From: Carettochelys insculpta
Taxonomy: Eukaryota; Chordata; Testudines; Carettochelyidae
Assembly (NCBI RefSeq): GCF_033958435.1
Contig: NC_134152.1
Span: 23,286,001 to 23,350,000, forward strand
DNA: 64,000 bases
Reading direction: 5' to 3'
In this document: piece after piece, positions 19,282 to 34,200 of the stretch
Position numbering within the stretch: position 1 is the first letter of the stretch
How the letters are laid out: each line of letters begins with the position of its first letter
Program-made: the position numbers and the translations under genes
Notes under the pieces: model-generated
Told to the model about the DNA's origin: nothing
Database searches by the model: none
Seen by the model: the letters and a program-made list of their open reading frames with translations, nothing else

Positions 19282-22200
19282 GTAAGAGCTACCCTCGCTC
19301 CCTCCAGCGTTGGGAGGGCTTTGCAGCTGGGAGACGTTGGACAGGTTCAGTGTACGTTTGTGGTGCCCTGTTGTTGATGCTGTTGTAGGGCTATGGACCA
19401 GGAAGTCATTAGGATAGCTGTTGTACAAGCTGTTCCTTGCCCCAAAGAGCTTACAGTGTACAAGAGAAAAGAGAACTGATAGAAACATGCTGAGATGTTC
19501 AGCCAAATCCGTCCTCCCTGCTGATGACAGCAGGCTGAAGGCCAAACTGATCAGCTGTTGATTAACTATTAATAGGTGATTTCTAGTTTTCTGCAAAGGA
19601 TAATGTGAATAATAGGCTTGTATTTTAAATGTATGTTAATTTGTATGCTCATTGGGCATACTCTTTGTGCTCATTAGGAAGGTGTAATGTATCTGCAGAT
19701 TTTGTAGATTTTTGTAGTATGCCTAGGAAGCTGTTGAGTTAGTAGTTTGTGTTAGGAGTATTTGTTCAGGTGAGAGAAATTGAGGATTTTTTTTCCCCCT
19801 TGATATTTTGACAGTATGAGCTTTCATATTAAGAATGAGACCTGTAATGTAATTTTGCACACCGTGTTAAATTAACAATATGCTACATAGTAATCAGAAG
19901 CTTTATCAAGATGTGGCTACATCATTTAAGTTGATAAATTTCATCCATCATTGAAGTGCTTGGGGAGCCATCTGTATGAAAGGTGCTATAAGAAAGGAAA
20001 ATATTGATGAACTTATAGTCTCTCTTGTGGTTACAGCAGAGTACTGTGCTGGAGTCTTTGCACTCCCTGAGTTTCATTGTGGGATATTTCCCTTTTATGA
20101 ATTATTTTTAAATGAAGATGGGTTTTTTTTATGACTAAATCAGCTTTGTGGTGAAGTATGTATCTTCTTAGGTGTGATAAATTATGGCAGTGTTTTTCTA
20201 CAGGTGGATCGGAATTCTTGTTTTGTACTCCGTTCACAAAGGGAAATTTAATTGTGCTGGAGGGGAATTATTACACAGCTATCTGCTTGTCCTCCTCATC
20301 CTCCTGGCTGCCATAATATGCCCTGTATGTGCTATCGTGTATATCAGTATGCAAGGTAAATACTTTAGTTTGCAATATGTGATATTTATAGTAGTAGGAT
20401 CTATGTATTTTATTTAGATTTGACATTAAAATAGAACAGCTTTACAAATATTCTGGGTACCCTGACAGTAATAAAACTTATAGTAACTATTTATCAACAT
20501 TAATACTACTAATACAAATAAATTAAACTCTGATAGCTTTAAATAATCAAAGTCAATGGTTTACCACTTCCTGGATACAAAATAGGGGGTCTGTAGAACA
20601 TCCTCTCACTACCAAATTAGACTCAGCAATGCTGCTACTTCCACCTTCCGCTATTTATTGGTTCCATAATAAGTGATCTGCAAAGATGCACCATTTTTAA
20701 CCCCTCTGATAGCTTTCCAGGAGAAGCTTTGAAGTATCCATCTGGTCCATAGTGATATGTGAAAACTTTCCCTTATATTGCCACATTCAGTGTCACGTAT
20801 CAAAAGTACATCAGCTATGGTAGGCCGTTATGGAAAGAGAAAATTACAGAAAATTGGTCCACAAATTATCCCAGGAACAAAGCCCCAGCGCATGGGGTTG
20901 GCAGTCTGGAGCATAGAGCAGTGGCCAGGAGCCTAAGGGTGTTGCAGCATTCCCTGCACTACTAGTTCCCTTGCCTATGGCAGCACAGAAGAAAGTGAGG
21001 ATGGCTGGGTACTGGAAAGGTGGTGAAGTATAAGAGTTGAGGTTATTGTGAATATCAGCTTAACACATTATTTTCTTGATGTTTAAAGGATTGCATACTT
21101 AAAAATGCATTGGCAAAACTAACTGTAAAGTTAAGGACACTTTTACATGTTAGATTAAAAAGTTCACTAGAATAAGTGAAAATTTCCTTTTAGCAGACAA
21201 ATTATGCAGAAAGGTCATTAAGTCTGGGTGTATGCGGAGTTTCATTAATACAGTAATTATGCATAGTGAACAGAAAATAATTCCACTTCAGGTAGAGAGG
21301 CAAACTAATATGGTAGGGGAACGTAGTCACATGGAGTGTAGAGATACCAGTAATGGTCCCTTTTGTATATTGTGATCTGTTCTGGGAGCCTCGTTATCAA
21401 AAAGCTAGGCCCTCCTAATATCTGTCTTAGCTATTTGTATGCCACCGTTAAGGTAGTATTTTAGCACTTCACAATCGCTGGTGTAGTTATCCCCTAAATA
21501 CCTTAGTGAAGTATTACCCACATTTTACAGAGAGGCTATGACTTGCCTGATGCCACACAGGAAGAACTGTGGAGCAAGGACTTGGACCTGAGTCTTGCAG
21601 GTCCTATGCTAGTGCTACAGCTATTGGACCATGGTAGCGTGTTCTAAACAGTTAAAGTTGCTCAGGTATCTGGAGGGATTGATCTGATGAAAGATTAAAA
21701 CTCTTTCATACCTGGAACTCTTAAATAACTAGCATTTTAACCATAAGTAAATTTAAATTACATTTTCCATAAGTACAGTATAGTGAAAGTAAATACAAAT
21801 AAACACAGCAAATACAGTATAAGTTTACAGTGTACAGCACTACTACTGTTGGTAAATAAAGTACTCTACATACATTTTTGTTTTCTTAATACCTAATCTT
21901 GTTTTTCTTCAGTGTAATGCATTGCTAGGTATACCTCTCTATTATCCAGAATATGTGAATATCCAGCAACCTCCTGGTCCTGGGGTTGCTGGATATGAAA
22001 GAGTTTATTGTAACTTGTGCAAATAACAGGAATCACCAGATAAGAAGTGGAGAACAAAAATAGGGTCTTTGAGAAGTCTAACAGTGAGTTGTTTTTTCCA
22101 TTGGAGAAATTATTTCCAAAGGAAAATGGTGGAAATCCTATTACTTGGTATCTCTAAAATTAAAGTAAAGAAAGCTCAAGAAAACGTGCAGTAAGGAAAC

Positions 22201-25200
22201 TGGAAGATGAACTAGATAGTTTAGAAAGTCTCTTGTATCTCTGGAGTCAGTTGATATTCTTTATTTCCCTTCCTCACAAATAAAAACAGTTCAAGTATGT
22301 TCTAACTGTGACATAGTTCATTCTTGGTTAAATTATGTGCTTGGATCAAGTGTGTGGAGAGAAGTTTGTTAGGCAGAGATACATGCATCATCATCTGAGG
22401 CAATGAAATAAATGTTCAGTTAATTAAGCTACCTTGCACTTGTAATTTTCTTCAACATTAGAGTGAAAACTATAATTCACTATGCCATTATTATTTTCTT
22501 GGGTGACAAGTTTTGTCAGTGACATCTGTAGGTGATAATCTCACTGTATAAAAAGCATGTGTAAATTGAGCTGAATGGCCCTTCTTGTAACTCACATTAC
22601 TCTAGTTTTTCAACTCTGGGCAGCTGTCGTTCTGGAACATAATTTCATTCAAAAGAAAACAACCCACGTTCTCTTCCTCTTATTCTAAAAATAAGACACA
22701 GCTGCAAGGTGGCTCGGTGGTGGTACCGCAAAGTGGTCACAAATGTGTGCATTTTGTGTCCCACGCTTATGTGGGTGGAAGCATTAGAGACAACCTGATT
22801 GATATCCAAGGAAATGGATTGTGTTAGAGCATTAGCCAACTCCAGAGAGATTTTTGGGTTAGATATTGTACTGGATATAGTTTTCTCTGTTGACCAAAAA
22901 GGTGGAGTACTGCAGTCACAGCCACGTGAACTGGGAATGGGAAGTGTTCATGCACTGAGTGTAACTACCTTATTATTAAGCCTATATTTAACAGAATAAG
23001 CTGTATGGTGTTCACATTTTATTGTAACTAATGTGAGTTTGAGAAAAGACTGTGAACAGAAATCAGTGGTTTAAACCCTGAGATTGATTTTCTATTCAAT
23101 TGACTTGATAAACCTGTAAATCTTTAAAGGTGAAACTCCAAATAGAAATACTTGTTGTATGCCACTATAACATGTACAAGCAAAAGATGCTTGACATAAA
23201 TATAAGGAGTTCTGAATTTGAACTGCAAAGCATAAATCGAGAGTAGCAAAGAACTGTAGGCAGGTCTTACCTGTTGTGGAGTTGTGGGTTTCTTGTGGAC
23301 GTACAACTGCTTGATTTAAGTCAATGGTGGTAGTCTTACTGCCTAGAGAGTGGAATCAAGTCCTGGGCTAAGGCTGGAATGTACCTTCTTGGAAACGAGA
23401 TGTGTGCACCAACAGAAGAAGTCTGGTGGGAAAGTAGAAGTGATTTTAATATTTCCAGTTATAAACTATATAGATGCAAACAACATTTACTAGTCCTTTC
23501 TAAGGCACTTATGGTTGAATGCTTCACTTCTTAAAAACGCCCCTGTAAAATCTGAGTGAGTTGGTTTTTTTTTGGTTTTTTTTTTTTGGTTTTGTTTTTG
23601 TTTTAATATTTTTGATTTTCACACTGGCCACCATAGCACAAAAATATGGATGCAATGTTTATTGTGTTTTATGTCCAGAAGATATATTTGTAAATGAATT
23701 TTTACATCAATTCCATCTGTAATTTCAGGAACAATTTCTAACCCCGGGCCAAGGAAATCTCTTCCTAAACTACTTTATACTCGGCTTGCTCTTTATGTCC
23801 CAGAATTGATCTGGGCAGTTGTGGGAGCTATATGGGTATCTGACACTGATGTACGTTGTGAAAGGACTGTGGTAAATGCCGTATTTGGGACAGTTATTGC
23901 AAGGTAAAGATGCCAACAGAAAAAAACACTAAGCTTGTATCATGCATGCAACAGGGAAAGGGGCTCGTGTAGATATTTTAAATATCCAGTGACTGTTTTA
24001 CTGATGGCTCAAAATTGGATATTTCTGTTTTCAAATTATTGGAGCTTCTTTAAGAAGCTTGTTTATGTGGAGTGAATGCATTAAGACTAGAACAAACTGA
24101 TCTTTTTCATTGAACTTTCTTAATTACCTGAGAGATTTTATGACATCATCCCTTACAAAGCAGGGGTTGGAGTGAAAGCTATGAAGAGTAAAAATGAGAA
24201 GGGTCAAAGAAATGGATAAAAACGGATAGACTTGAAGGGAGTGGTGAAAGAGAATCATAGTTGCAGGGCTAGCTGCTTTAAGACAAGGACAGAAACCCAT
24301 GGCCCCTGGGCTGAATCTAGCCTGTTGCTTCATTTCGTCCAGCCTGCAGCAAGTCTTTGCCTGGTGGGCCAGAAGCCCTGAGCTTGTACCTGCAGCCCTT
24401 AGGTGTAGGGTGATTGTGGAAGCTCTGCACACTGCCCCCAGCCTCAGCACCAGCTCTGCAGCTCCTGATGGCTGGCAGCCATGGCCAACGGGAGCTGAAT
24501 GTGTGACATTTGCAGGTGCAGGCAGCATGCACCGCACAGAGCTGTCTGCCTCTTCCATTTCAGGGCCAGACATGCAGGCCACTTAAGGGAGCGGTACAGG
24601 GCAAGGGCAAGAAGGAGCTTGTCTTAGCCCTCTGAGCCACTAGTTGGGAGCCCCATGGCATAAGTGCTGCCTGATTGGAGTCTGCATCCCTCAACTCCCT
24701 CCTGAAGCCTTGCCCCAGCCCAGAGCCCCCTTCTGCACTGCAGACCCCTTGGCCCCAGCCCAAACCCAGAGACCACACAGCTAGTCAGAGTGTGCACGTC
24801 AACACCTGCCCCAGCCCAGAGCCCCCTCCTCCACCCTGACCTTTAATTTCTCGTCCCACCATGGAGCTTAAGGGAAGCCAGGAGCCCGCACCTGTACCCA
24901 GTTCTGCAGGCCTAGGACTGATTTCCCCTCCCTCACCCCCTGTGTGTCAATGGACATTGATAGAAAACAGGTTCCCCACACCTACTTTGAGAGACTGGTA
25001 ATGGCCAGTGGAACTTCCTACAATTAAAGGTGCTGATTTCAAAGCTGTCATCAGCTAGTGGTGGTTACAATAGAAGTTTAGTGTTTTATGTGAAAGGAGC
25101 TGGCAGTCTGTCCTGTTCCTAGCAGGCTGGTGTCCCTGGTGCAAAGACGACAGTGCCAGTGAGTGAGTGGGCTGGTGGAATGCCATCGTCTGTATTTTCT

Positions 25201-28200
25201 TTTCTATCTGATAAGAAGTATAGCTGCATGCTCTTGTATATGATACTTTAAGAATATGTGGTTCAGCAAACCTTTCTTCCCACACTTTCTGTTTTGCAGC
25301 TGGGTTATCATCATCTTCACCATTGTTGCAGTTTTAATTGTCTTTGATCCACTTGGAGGGAAAAAGACATTGTACCTGGCTGATGATATAAATCGCAACT
25401 TGGAAAGCAGTCAGTCAGGCCAATTGTTTTATAATGTCAAGAAGACAGCAACCAGAGTCTGGGAGACAAGAATCAGGTTACTGTGTTGTTGTATTATGCA
25501 AGATGATGATCACCGAGTGGCTTTTACAAGTGTTGCAGAACTTTTCCGCGCCTACTTCTCAGTAAGATGGAAAGATTTGTTTGTTTTTTCTTCTCATTCC
25601 ATTTAATTAAACACTGAAGCCCCCAGTACTTCAGTATTTTCACATGTGGCTTTTGCCTTTAGGTCAGCGAGAGTTCAGCTGTGCCATTTACTTGAGAATC
25701 AGGTTTTTGATACCTATCAGCTCTATTCTGAAACAGAAAACTTACACCACACTGCCCTACTTTTAGCTTGGGTTCCATTGCCCTCAAGGGGAAAGAGATG
25801 GGAAAGTTGCACAAGCTAACAAATTTCAAACTTAGAACATGGAAAATGCACAAGCTCAACCACTGTTCTCAGTTCATTTTATTTTAATACACTTGTCACT
25901 TCACTGCCAAGAAGACAGGTAGGCAATAGCCTCACACCAATAAATTTGCCTCCACTTTTTCACCAATATTTTGGTCAAAAATTGCTTTCCTGTAACATCG
26001 TCATTCTTGCTTGCATTTTTTAAAAAAAATGGTACCATCAGTCTTTTCCTTGTAGAGACGCATTCACTTTCTTCACTAAAAGAAAGGCCTCACTACAGTG
26101 GAGTTTTCCTGTGCTCTTCTAAGAATGCCTGACGATATTAATTGAGCTTAGGATCTTAACTATATTGGGAGTCTAGATTTCCCAGTGAATGTAGAGGGCT
26201 GTAGTTCAGATAGTGAAGTTCCCTTTCTCTGCTACTTGGGCAGTTTCCTCGTCAGGGAAATGAGGTTGATTTTTCTTAACCTTATGATATGAGGCTCTGT
26301 AGTTTACCTTTTCCCTCCCCTTCCTCATAGTAGGGAATGTAGCACACAGCAAACAGTTTAGCTATGGGTATGTGTATGCTAAGTTGGTGATTGATGCTGC
26401 CACAGTCGATCCACCAGCTGTCAATTTTATCACATCAGATTTATTGCATTACATAAATCTCCAAGCTCACTCCCATCAACCTTACTGCGCTCAAGATGCT
26501 GAAGTAAGTATGTCGACTTCAGCTATGCAAATAGATCAGCCCATAGTATACGTCAGGCCTAAGTTAGTTTATAGAGCTTATGAAGAGGTAATGTCAGTAT
26601 TCACAGCATGTAAAGGCAGCTCTCCTACCCTGCACTGTATCCGACTGGCTCACATTCAGTTGATAGCTACTCTTGAGTACTGTTGGAAGCTCATCACCAT
26701 TTAAGATCTGTGTATCATTTGTTAAGCAGGGACTTAATTGCTGCTGTATTGCTGTGTGGGAGAGCTGAGTTCAGCAGTAGCCTTAGGATGGATTTTCTTA
26801 CTCTAGATTGGTGGGAAAGTTTCTTATTCATTAAAGTGTCTGTGCATGCTGCTTACAGTTGCCTCCTAGTCAGTGTATTTATACCTGCATCTGGAATTTC
26901 CCCTCCAATGCATCTGACGAAGCGGGTCTTTGCCTACAAAAGCTTATGCTCCAATATATCTGTTAGTCTATAAGGTGCCATAAGGTTTCTCATTTTTACG
27001 GCCACAGACTAACACAGCTACCCCTCTGATACTAGTCAGTGGGATGTAGGGTGGTAGAGCCTGGAGAAGAGGCATACTGAGCAGCTGAATTAAAATTTCT
27101 CCAATTCTGGACCTGGCCTCTGTAATCTCTCCCCGCTCTTCATTTATGCAGGGCAGAAAAGGAAGTGTCCACATCCTGAATTTTCTGTCTTTCCATTGCA
27201 GTCAAACTTAAAAATCCCAGTTCTCATGGATAATAGAAGGGGAATCCTCCTGCCAGTATTTATAATTATTCATGATACAGCTTGAAAATCAAAATTACCA
27301 AACCTCCCCAACCTTCTCATGTGGTTTCTTTGCAGATCAAATAACTCTCATGGCAAACTAAGAACCTAATCCTGCAAGGTGCTGAGTGTCCTCACTTCAC
27401 ATCATCTTCATTTGTGGCAGTAGCGCTCACTACTTTGCAGGACTGAGCTCTAAATGTCAGGATTGTAGGTACAGTATTTCTAAAGATCTGTAAATAAATG
27501 TTAGGTTGTTTACCATAGGTTCAGAGAAGGAGTGTTTGCTAATGACACATCACAAACAACAACATAGGCACACCCCCAAAAACACGTTGTAGTTGTGGGA
27601 AGTATGGTGGTTTTTTTTCCTTAGTTGCTTGTGACCCCAGTTAGTAACAATCAGATCATATTTAGCTGTAGGGTTCCATAGGTCTTTTAAAGGAGTCCCT
27701 TTTAACTTTCTTTTTGACATGGCAGTTTGAGGATTTTATTTGCAGATCATTTTTAAAGATGCAGCATGGAGTGCATTGAACGGGGTTATGAATGTTTCAC
27801 AAGTGTGCCCGGCCTTCTGACAGAAGTAAATTTACTACAGAATTCGAAAAGAAAATCACTTTTTAAATTTTTCAGTTGATTGCCTGTAACATTGGGGGAT
27901 TATTTTAAAGCATTTTTTCCATTTTCTTTGGCAGGACACTGATCTGGTGCCTAGTGACATAGCAGCAGGCTTGATTCTGCTCCATCAAGAGCAAGATAAA
28001 GTAGAAAGCTGCTCAAAAGAGCCTGAAGAAGTCCTCTGTCATTCCTCACTATCCCATGCGGTAAGATATGCTCCAAAAATAGCTTTATGATACGTCTTAT
28101 TAAGGGGCAGTGTTTTGTCAAATTGAACTAAAATGCAAATTTTGTAAAAATATTTAGCTTTGACAAAATCTAAGATTCATTGTTTCCTGTAATTGAAATT

Positions 28201-31200
28201 CTAATAGAAAATTTTGTAATACAAAAAAAAAACCCTCCTTTGATGTTTTCAGTCAAAACAATGCAATATTTTAATAATACATGAGGAGAACCTTAAAGTG
28301 AAAATGACTGGAAAGTGCTTATAAACTTAAAAAAAACAAAAAACAAAAAAACAAAACATCTTAAATGTATTGCAAAACTGGGTGAGAAGGGTGGGATCTT
28401 CAGAAGCACCCACGTGCTTTAGGAGAAGAGTCCTGTGGGCAATTTCAAAAATTCCAGCCCACAGTCAAGTTTTTGTTTATATTAATATCTAAATTCAATG
28501 AAATTTTGAAGTGGGAAGTAGGTATATATGTGAAAATTGTAGGGTTTTTTATTGCCATGAAAAACATACACAAAATCAAATAAGGTGACATTCCAGTGCT
28601 GTTAGCCTAGACCTGAAAATGTGGTCACACAGCATGTGTATCTTTAAACCATAGTAAGTTGCGAATACCAGACAGGATGAGAAACTTAACCAGGAACTGT
28701 GTAATGCTTGCCACTCGGGAGTGCCACCTCACTTCAGGATCTTCTACCAATCTCTTAAATAGTTTAAATTGGGGAAAAATCTGTTGTAAATTATTTTGAA
28801 GTTTTGCCATCTTTAATTTCTCATCTGATGCACCATTTCTGCCATACTCTCTTCCGTGGAAATGGTATATGTCCACTCTGCTGACTAGATAATTCTTTTT
28901 GAATTCAGCTGAAGGCGAGTCCCATGCAAAGCAAAAAAATCTTGCAAGAATGACCTGTTGGATGATCTGTGGCCTTCCCTCCCCCAACACCTCTTAGAAT
29001 GAACATTTAATTTTCAGTACTGTGTTTATCAGTACGTAGCAAAATCTAAAAATATGAACTTGGTAATGTTAATGCACAAGTACTTTAAATAATTCCTAGC
29101 ATTTTCAAAACTCCAGCTTTGTTGTTAACAAACAAACCCTAAGCTTTTTCTGGAATGAGAAAACTAAATGTGCTTAAATGTGAATTCCTCCCTCTCAGTT
29201 ATTCTTTTTCACTTACTTACATGAACACAGACCATTTGGTCTGTGGGGAGCTCTAGGCCCTCAGTTTTACACTAATATCTGCATTCTTTATCCTGGGATT
29301 ACCTTATGTGTACATCTGATGGTTTGTTTTTTGTTTTCCTTTTTTTTTTTCCCCCTCCCACCTCCAGACTGATGATTTGGATGTTGAATTAGAAAATGCT
29401 GCTCACTACATGCAGTTTGCTGCAGCTGCTTATGGATGGCCCTACTACATATACACTAACCCGTTTACTGCACTCTGTAAGCTTAATGGTGTCTGGTAGG
29501 TTGGTATAAGAGCTTTAAAAGTTCATAATTTGTTTTTAATTATGTGGTTTTTCTTATCAGTAGAAATCACTTTAAATCGTAGCTGTCTTGTTTTGTCAGT
29601 TCCTATCAACTGACAAGTGTCACTTAAGGATGCAATCCCGTAATCCCTCGAGGTGCCCGAGAGTTGCATTCCAGGCAGCCCTCGCATACCTTGAATTTCG
29701 CATAAGCTGGGGAGAGCTTAGGGGATGGGTTGGGGCCTGGGAGGGGGCAGGGGGGTTAAGCTTGGGGTGGGTTAGGGCTGCAAGGGAGGTGGGAAGGTGC
29801 AGTTGAGCTGGTGTGTGCGGGGGTGGTGGGGGCAGGGGGGTTGGACCTGTGCAGCAGGAGCTTTGGGGCAGGGGTTGAGGCTGGCCAGGGGTTGGAGTTT
29901 GTCCTGTGGCAGTGGTGGGTTACGGGGGTTGGAGCTGGAGCCCTGCATGTGCACGTGCTGGAGGTTGGGAGCCCCACATGCTGGGGGTGGGGTGTGAGCT
30001 GGGGTTGGGGGACATTGAACTGGTTGAGCCAGGGCAGGGGTGGGTTGAGCTGGCAGTGGGGTTAGCGCCTCTGCGCATGCAGCTGGTAGCTGACAGCCAG
30101 AGCCCCAAGTGTAGGGGGGGATGTGAGCTGGGAATGTGGGGGGAGGGGTTGAGCCAGGCGGGGGGTTGCATGGAGGTGGGGCACTGAGGTGGGGTGGTTT
30201 AGTGGAGGGGTTGGAGCCTTGCACAGCACGCTGGGGGCTGGGAGCTGGAGCCCCTCGTGGGTTGAAGCTGGAGCCCCATGCGCACAGGGCGGGTGAGCTG
30301 GGACCACGGGGGCAGGGGAGTTGAGGGGTTGAGCCAGCGGGGGGTTTAATGGGGTGAACCAGCGCAGCTGTCAAGTGGTGCTGCTCTGGGAAGCAGGGGA
30401 AGGGGCTTTAGCCCGCATGGCTGGCCGCAGGGGCGAGCAGCTAGGCAGACTAAAAGCCTTCCCCAATGGTGCCCAGGGATGCTCTGGGAAGGCAGGGGGA
30501 AGGGGCTTTTAGCAGGCTTAGCTGCCTGCAGCTGTGGGAAGCTAGGCAGGCTGAGAGCCCAGCAGCTTCATGTTGTGCGACTGTGAAGCCGCCTAAAGTG
30601 AGGCCTTACTGTATGAATCAGGGTCAGCCGCATAAGAGCGGGGTCGCATACTCTGAGACCTTACCAGACAGTATCTGATTACACAACTAACCAATACGCA
30701 TCTGCTTATCAGTTAGTGTTACCTGTTATTCGCAGCTCCCCGCCCCCAGCCTCTGTCCCCCTCCTGCCACTCTGCATTTCAAAGGCAGCTGGAAATGCAG
30801 AATGGCAGAGGCGGTGAGAGGGGGAAGAGCCAGATCCCCACGGTGGGGACAGAAGCTGAGCCCGCCTGCATGCTGGCTCGGCCTTTTAAACGCAGAGCAG
30901 CAGAGCCGGTGGGGGAAGTGGGGTGGCAGTTAACTGAGTAACTGACAGAAATGTGGGCACTTACTCAGTTACCAGATTACTCGCTCTTTCACATCCCTAG
31001 TACAAAGGAGCTTGACTGCTAGAGTTGTCCTTCACTAATTGAGTAAAAGGGAACCAAATTTCAGAATACCACTCCCAGTTTGGAATGGGAGGTAAGCTGT
31101 TTTCTTTGTTTTGGATGAGACTTGCTGGTTACGGTTAACCAGTAGGGTCTTGAGCAGCCCACCGCAGGCAGGGGGATGCTGCAGCCCCACGAGTCAGCTG

Positions 31201-34200
31201 TGGGTGGGGGTGCACCAGCACAGCTAGAGCAGTTCCTGTCTGCAGCAGCTATGGGGTGATGGCTAGATAGGCTGAAGTACCCGGCCAGTGGCGCCCCTCC
31301 CAGGCTGGAGCAGCCTCCCCAGCCACACACACATCGCTGTTAAATTGGTTAACCAGTTAAACCTCCCATTTATCTGGGTAGCCAATTAAACAGGATTTCA
31401 GATCCCTAATGAAGAGTGTGACCCCCTAGTTTAAGGTTGCAAAGAGGGTAGAGCAGGGGGGGCAATAATTTTTTGAAGGGCTGCTCCAAGAATTTGGTGA
31501 AGGGTCAAGGGCTGTAGTCTTCCTTGTTGTTAATGGAGGAGGTGCAGGGTCTAGGGTGCAGAAGGGAGCTTGGGATAAGGGAGTGGAGTGCAGGGATTTG
31601 GGTTGTGACCTCGGGCAAAGGGTTGGGGTGCAGGATATGGGTGTGGGAGAGGGGGCAGAGGGTTTGGGTTATGTGGGATAGGTAAGCCGGAGTAGGAGGA
31701 CAGAGGGTTGAGAGCAGGAAGGGGTGCCAGAGGCCTGCTCTCTCATGGAGATACTTACCTGGGTAGCTCCGACCCAACAGGTTCCCTGCCCCTTCTGTGT
31801 CCCAGCAAGCCACTCTGAGCAGCCGGCTACAGGGCCATGTGCCTTTGTGAACAGCTTTGAGCTGAGGGTGGGGTGGGGGAGTACTGACCAATGGAGTGTG
31901 CAAGGTTGTGCTGGGGGAGGGACAGCGTCCAAAGCCTCTTCCTTCTTGCCCCCCACTCAGAACTGCTTGGACAAACAGGGCCCCAGCAGCCAGCTTCTTT
32001 GAGTGGTGTGTGGGGGCGAGACAGGCAGGGAGCCTGACTGAGACCCCCCCACTGTTACTTATGACATTAGGAGTGAATATTCCATTCAGCTTTAATTGTC
32101 ATTAAGTTAATCATCCTCCTGAGCTGTCACAGTAATGAAGTCTTGGAAGAAATTGAATGTATTTTATAGTTGAAGTTGCGGCTACGGGTCCAAAACAAGA
32201 ATTTCCTACTTGGAATTTTTCTTCCAATGTATAATTTTTCATTTGGATATGGGTTTAAAATAACGTTTTTAGGCATTGCTCTTTCACTTGTTTGAATTTG
32301 TAGGAATGGTACAGTCTTTATAGCATAAACATCTAAGCTATGTCTACACAGCATACTGCTGCCATCAGGGTCATGCAAATGAGGACACTCGACAATGCAA
32401 ATGAGGCACTAATTTACAAATTGCGCCCCTCATATGCATACTCTTGCATCATCGCTGTCCTGGCAGAGGTTTCTGTCACCACAAAACAAACCATGTAGAT
32501 GGGGTTCTGTCCACCAAAACCCCCCTTGTCGACAGTGTGGGTTAGCCCTGGTGAACCCCCCTTGTTGACAGTCCCCCACAAAAATGAGGGATAAGAGGCT
32601 GTTGACAAGGAGGGGGGTTTGGTTGACAGAACCTCATCTGCATGGCTTGTTTGTGGCAACAGATGCCTCTGCCGGGACAGCGATCATGTGAGAGTATGCA
32701 AAGGATGCACGCAATTTGTAAATTAGTGCCTCCTTTGCATTGTCGAGTGCCCTCATTTGCATGACCCTGCCAGCTGCAGCATGTTGTGTAGACGTAGCCT
32801 TAGTGTGCTCCCAATGAAGATCCTTCTGTGAATGTAATTGAATTCTTTACCTGAAAGAAAATGTAACAGCAGGAACTGGCAAGTTCACTTCCCCCCATGT
32901 TTCCTTAGTTGCAGAAACAGTCCAACAGATTCCGATATGATTGGCGATGATCGTCTTAACTTTCACTTTGGATCCATCCTAAGAATAACAGGGCTGCAGT
33001 ACAGAGACTTCATTCATATCAGCTTTCATAACAAGGTAAGCAATCTAGACAAACAGTCAGCACGGGAATTCTCAATCATTTTTTGAGTTCAGTTAGAAAC
33101 CAGGAAGAGGATGTTTCCCTCTCCTCGCTCCACTGTTGTAGAAAGCAAGGCCCAACTAACCCAAAATGTTTTTAAAACTATTAAATAAACCCAGGTCTAA
33201 TACACAGATAAGTTATGGAAACACTGAGATTTTAAGGTGCTGGTTGAACATCACATGTCCAGCACTCTGGGAACCTGACCAGTGCCAAATGAGAGAATTT
33301 GCCAGACCACGGGAGGTCACTGTTGTTTGGCAGCATTATCAACACTTCAACTGATTTACCGGGGTCTTAAAAAACACTGAGGATAAATTAGAGCTAAATA
33401 AGAACACAGAACACTGGGAGCATGGATTGGTGCCTATAAAGAAACTTTATGGGACCATGGGCACTTGGCTTCACTGAGGATAAGTCGTTATCTGGTAAAA
33501 TTAAAATCATGCCAGATTATGGATGTTGCCAAACAAGAGTTCTGGATTAGAGAGGTGCAACCTGTACCAACACACTTCATAACCATAGCAAAAGTTCTCA
33601 TGGAACCTTGTACCCAAATGATAGAGACCCTTATTATAACATAAAAGAGATTCTAAAACATCCTGAGTCCAGCAATTACAGTTCATGCCTAAATAGAACT
33701 TAATGATGTTATTGTTCATTTATTTCCAGGTAACTAAAGTAAATATTTACTGTTCTTGTAAAAACAGCTCGTTTTTTGCCCTTCAGATTTTTGAGATCCC
33801 ATTTTTTGTTGCTTTGGATCACAAAAAGGAGGCGATTGTGGTTGCAGTGAGAGGAACTTTGTCTTTTGAGGTATCGTATCTGTAATGTAACACTGGCTTT
33901 GGAGATGGGTGTGGCCTGCTGGTTTGGAGGAGATGGGCACTTGGCTGTAGTGGCCAGACAAAATAGTGCTCCAGTGACAATGAGTCAGTTGAGTCAGCAG
34001 TGAGATGGGGAAGTGTATAGTCCGCCTACATGGTAAGCTGATCTGTTCTCGCATGCCTCAGGGCCAGTACGCCATGGTGGGGTCTTGTCTGGATCTGGTC
34101 TTTGAAGCTCAGAACCCAGCACCACCCCCAGGAGTATGGGATGGTGCTCCGACCCTGCAGCTGCCCCATGAGGCTGAAGCACTAGCGCTGTCTGCCCAAT

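Larger units (their letters stand above)
20356..23728 (+). other. DAGLB intron 2
   Basis: No exon or gene was seen. It holds a MIR-like SINE at 21440-21640, a 13-bp-stem hairpin at 21959-21996 and T/G-rich simple sequence at about 23563-23605. Confidence 0.6.

Noticed and set aside
24283..24985. hAT element with target duplication
   Set aside because: The right end looks hAT-like, but the flanking octamers do not match, so only a probable derivation is stated.
29772..30374. 200-codon Pro/Ser-rich minus-strand frame
   Set aside because: It is an artefact of the G-rich interior of a Tigger-like element on +; stop codons are rare in such composition.
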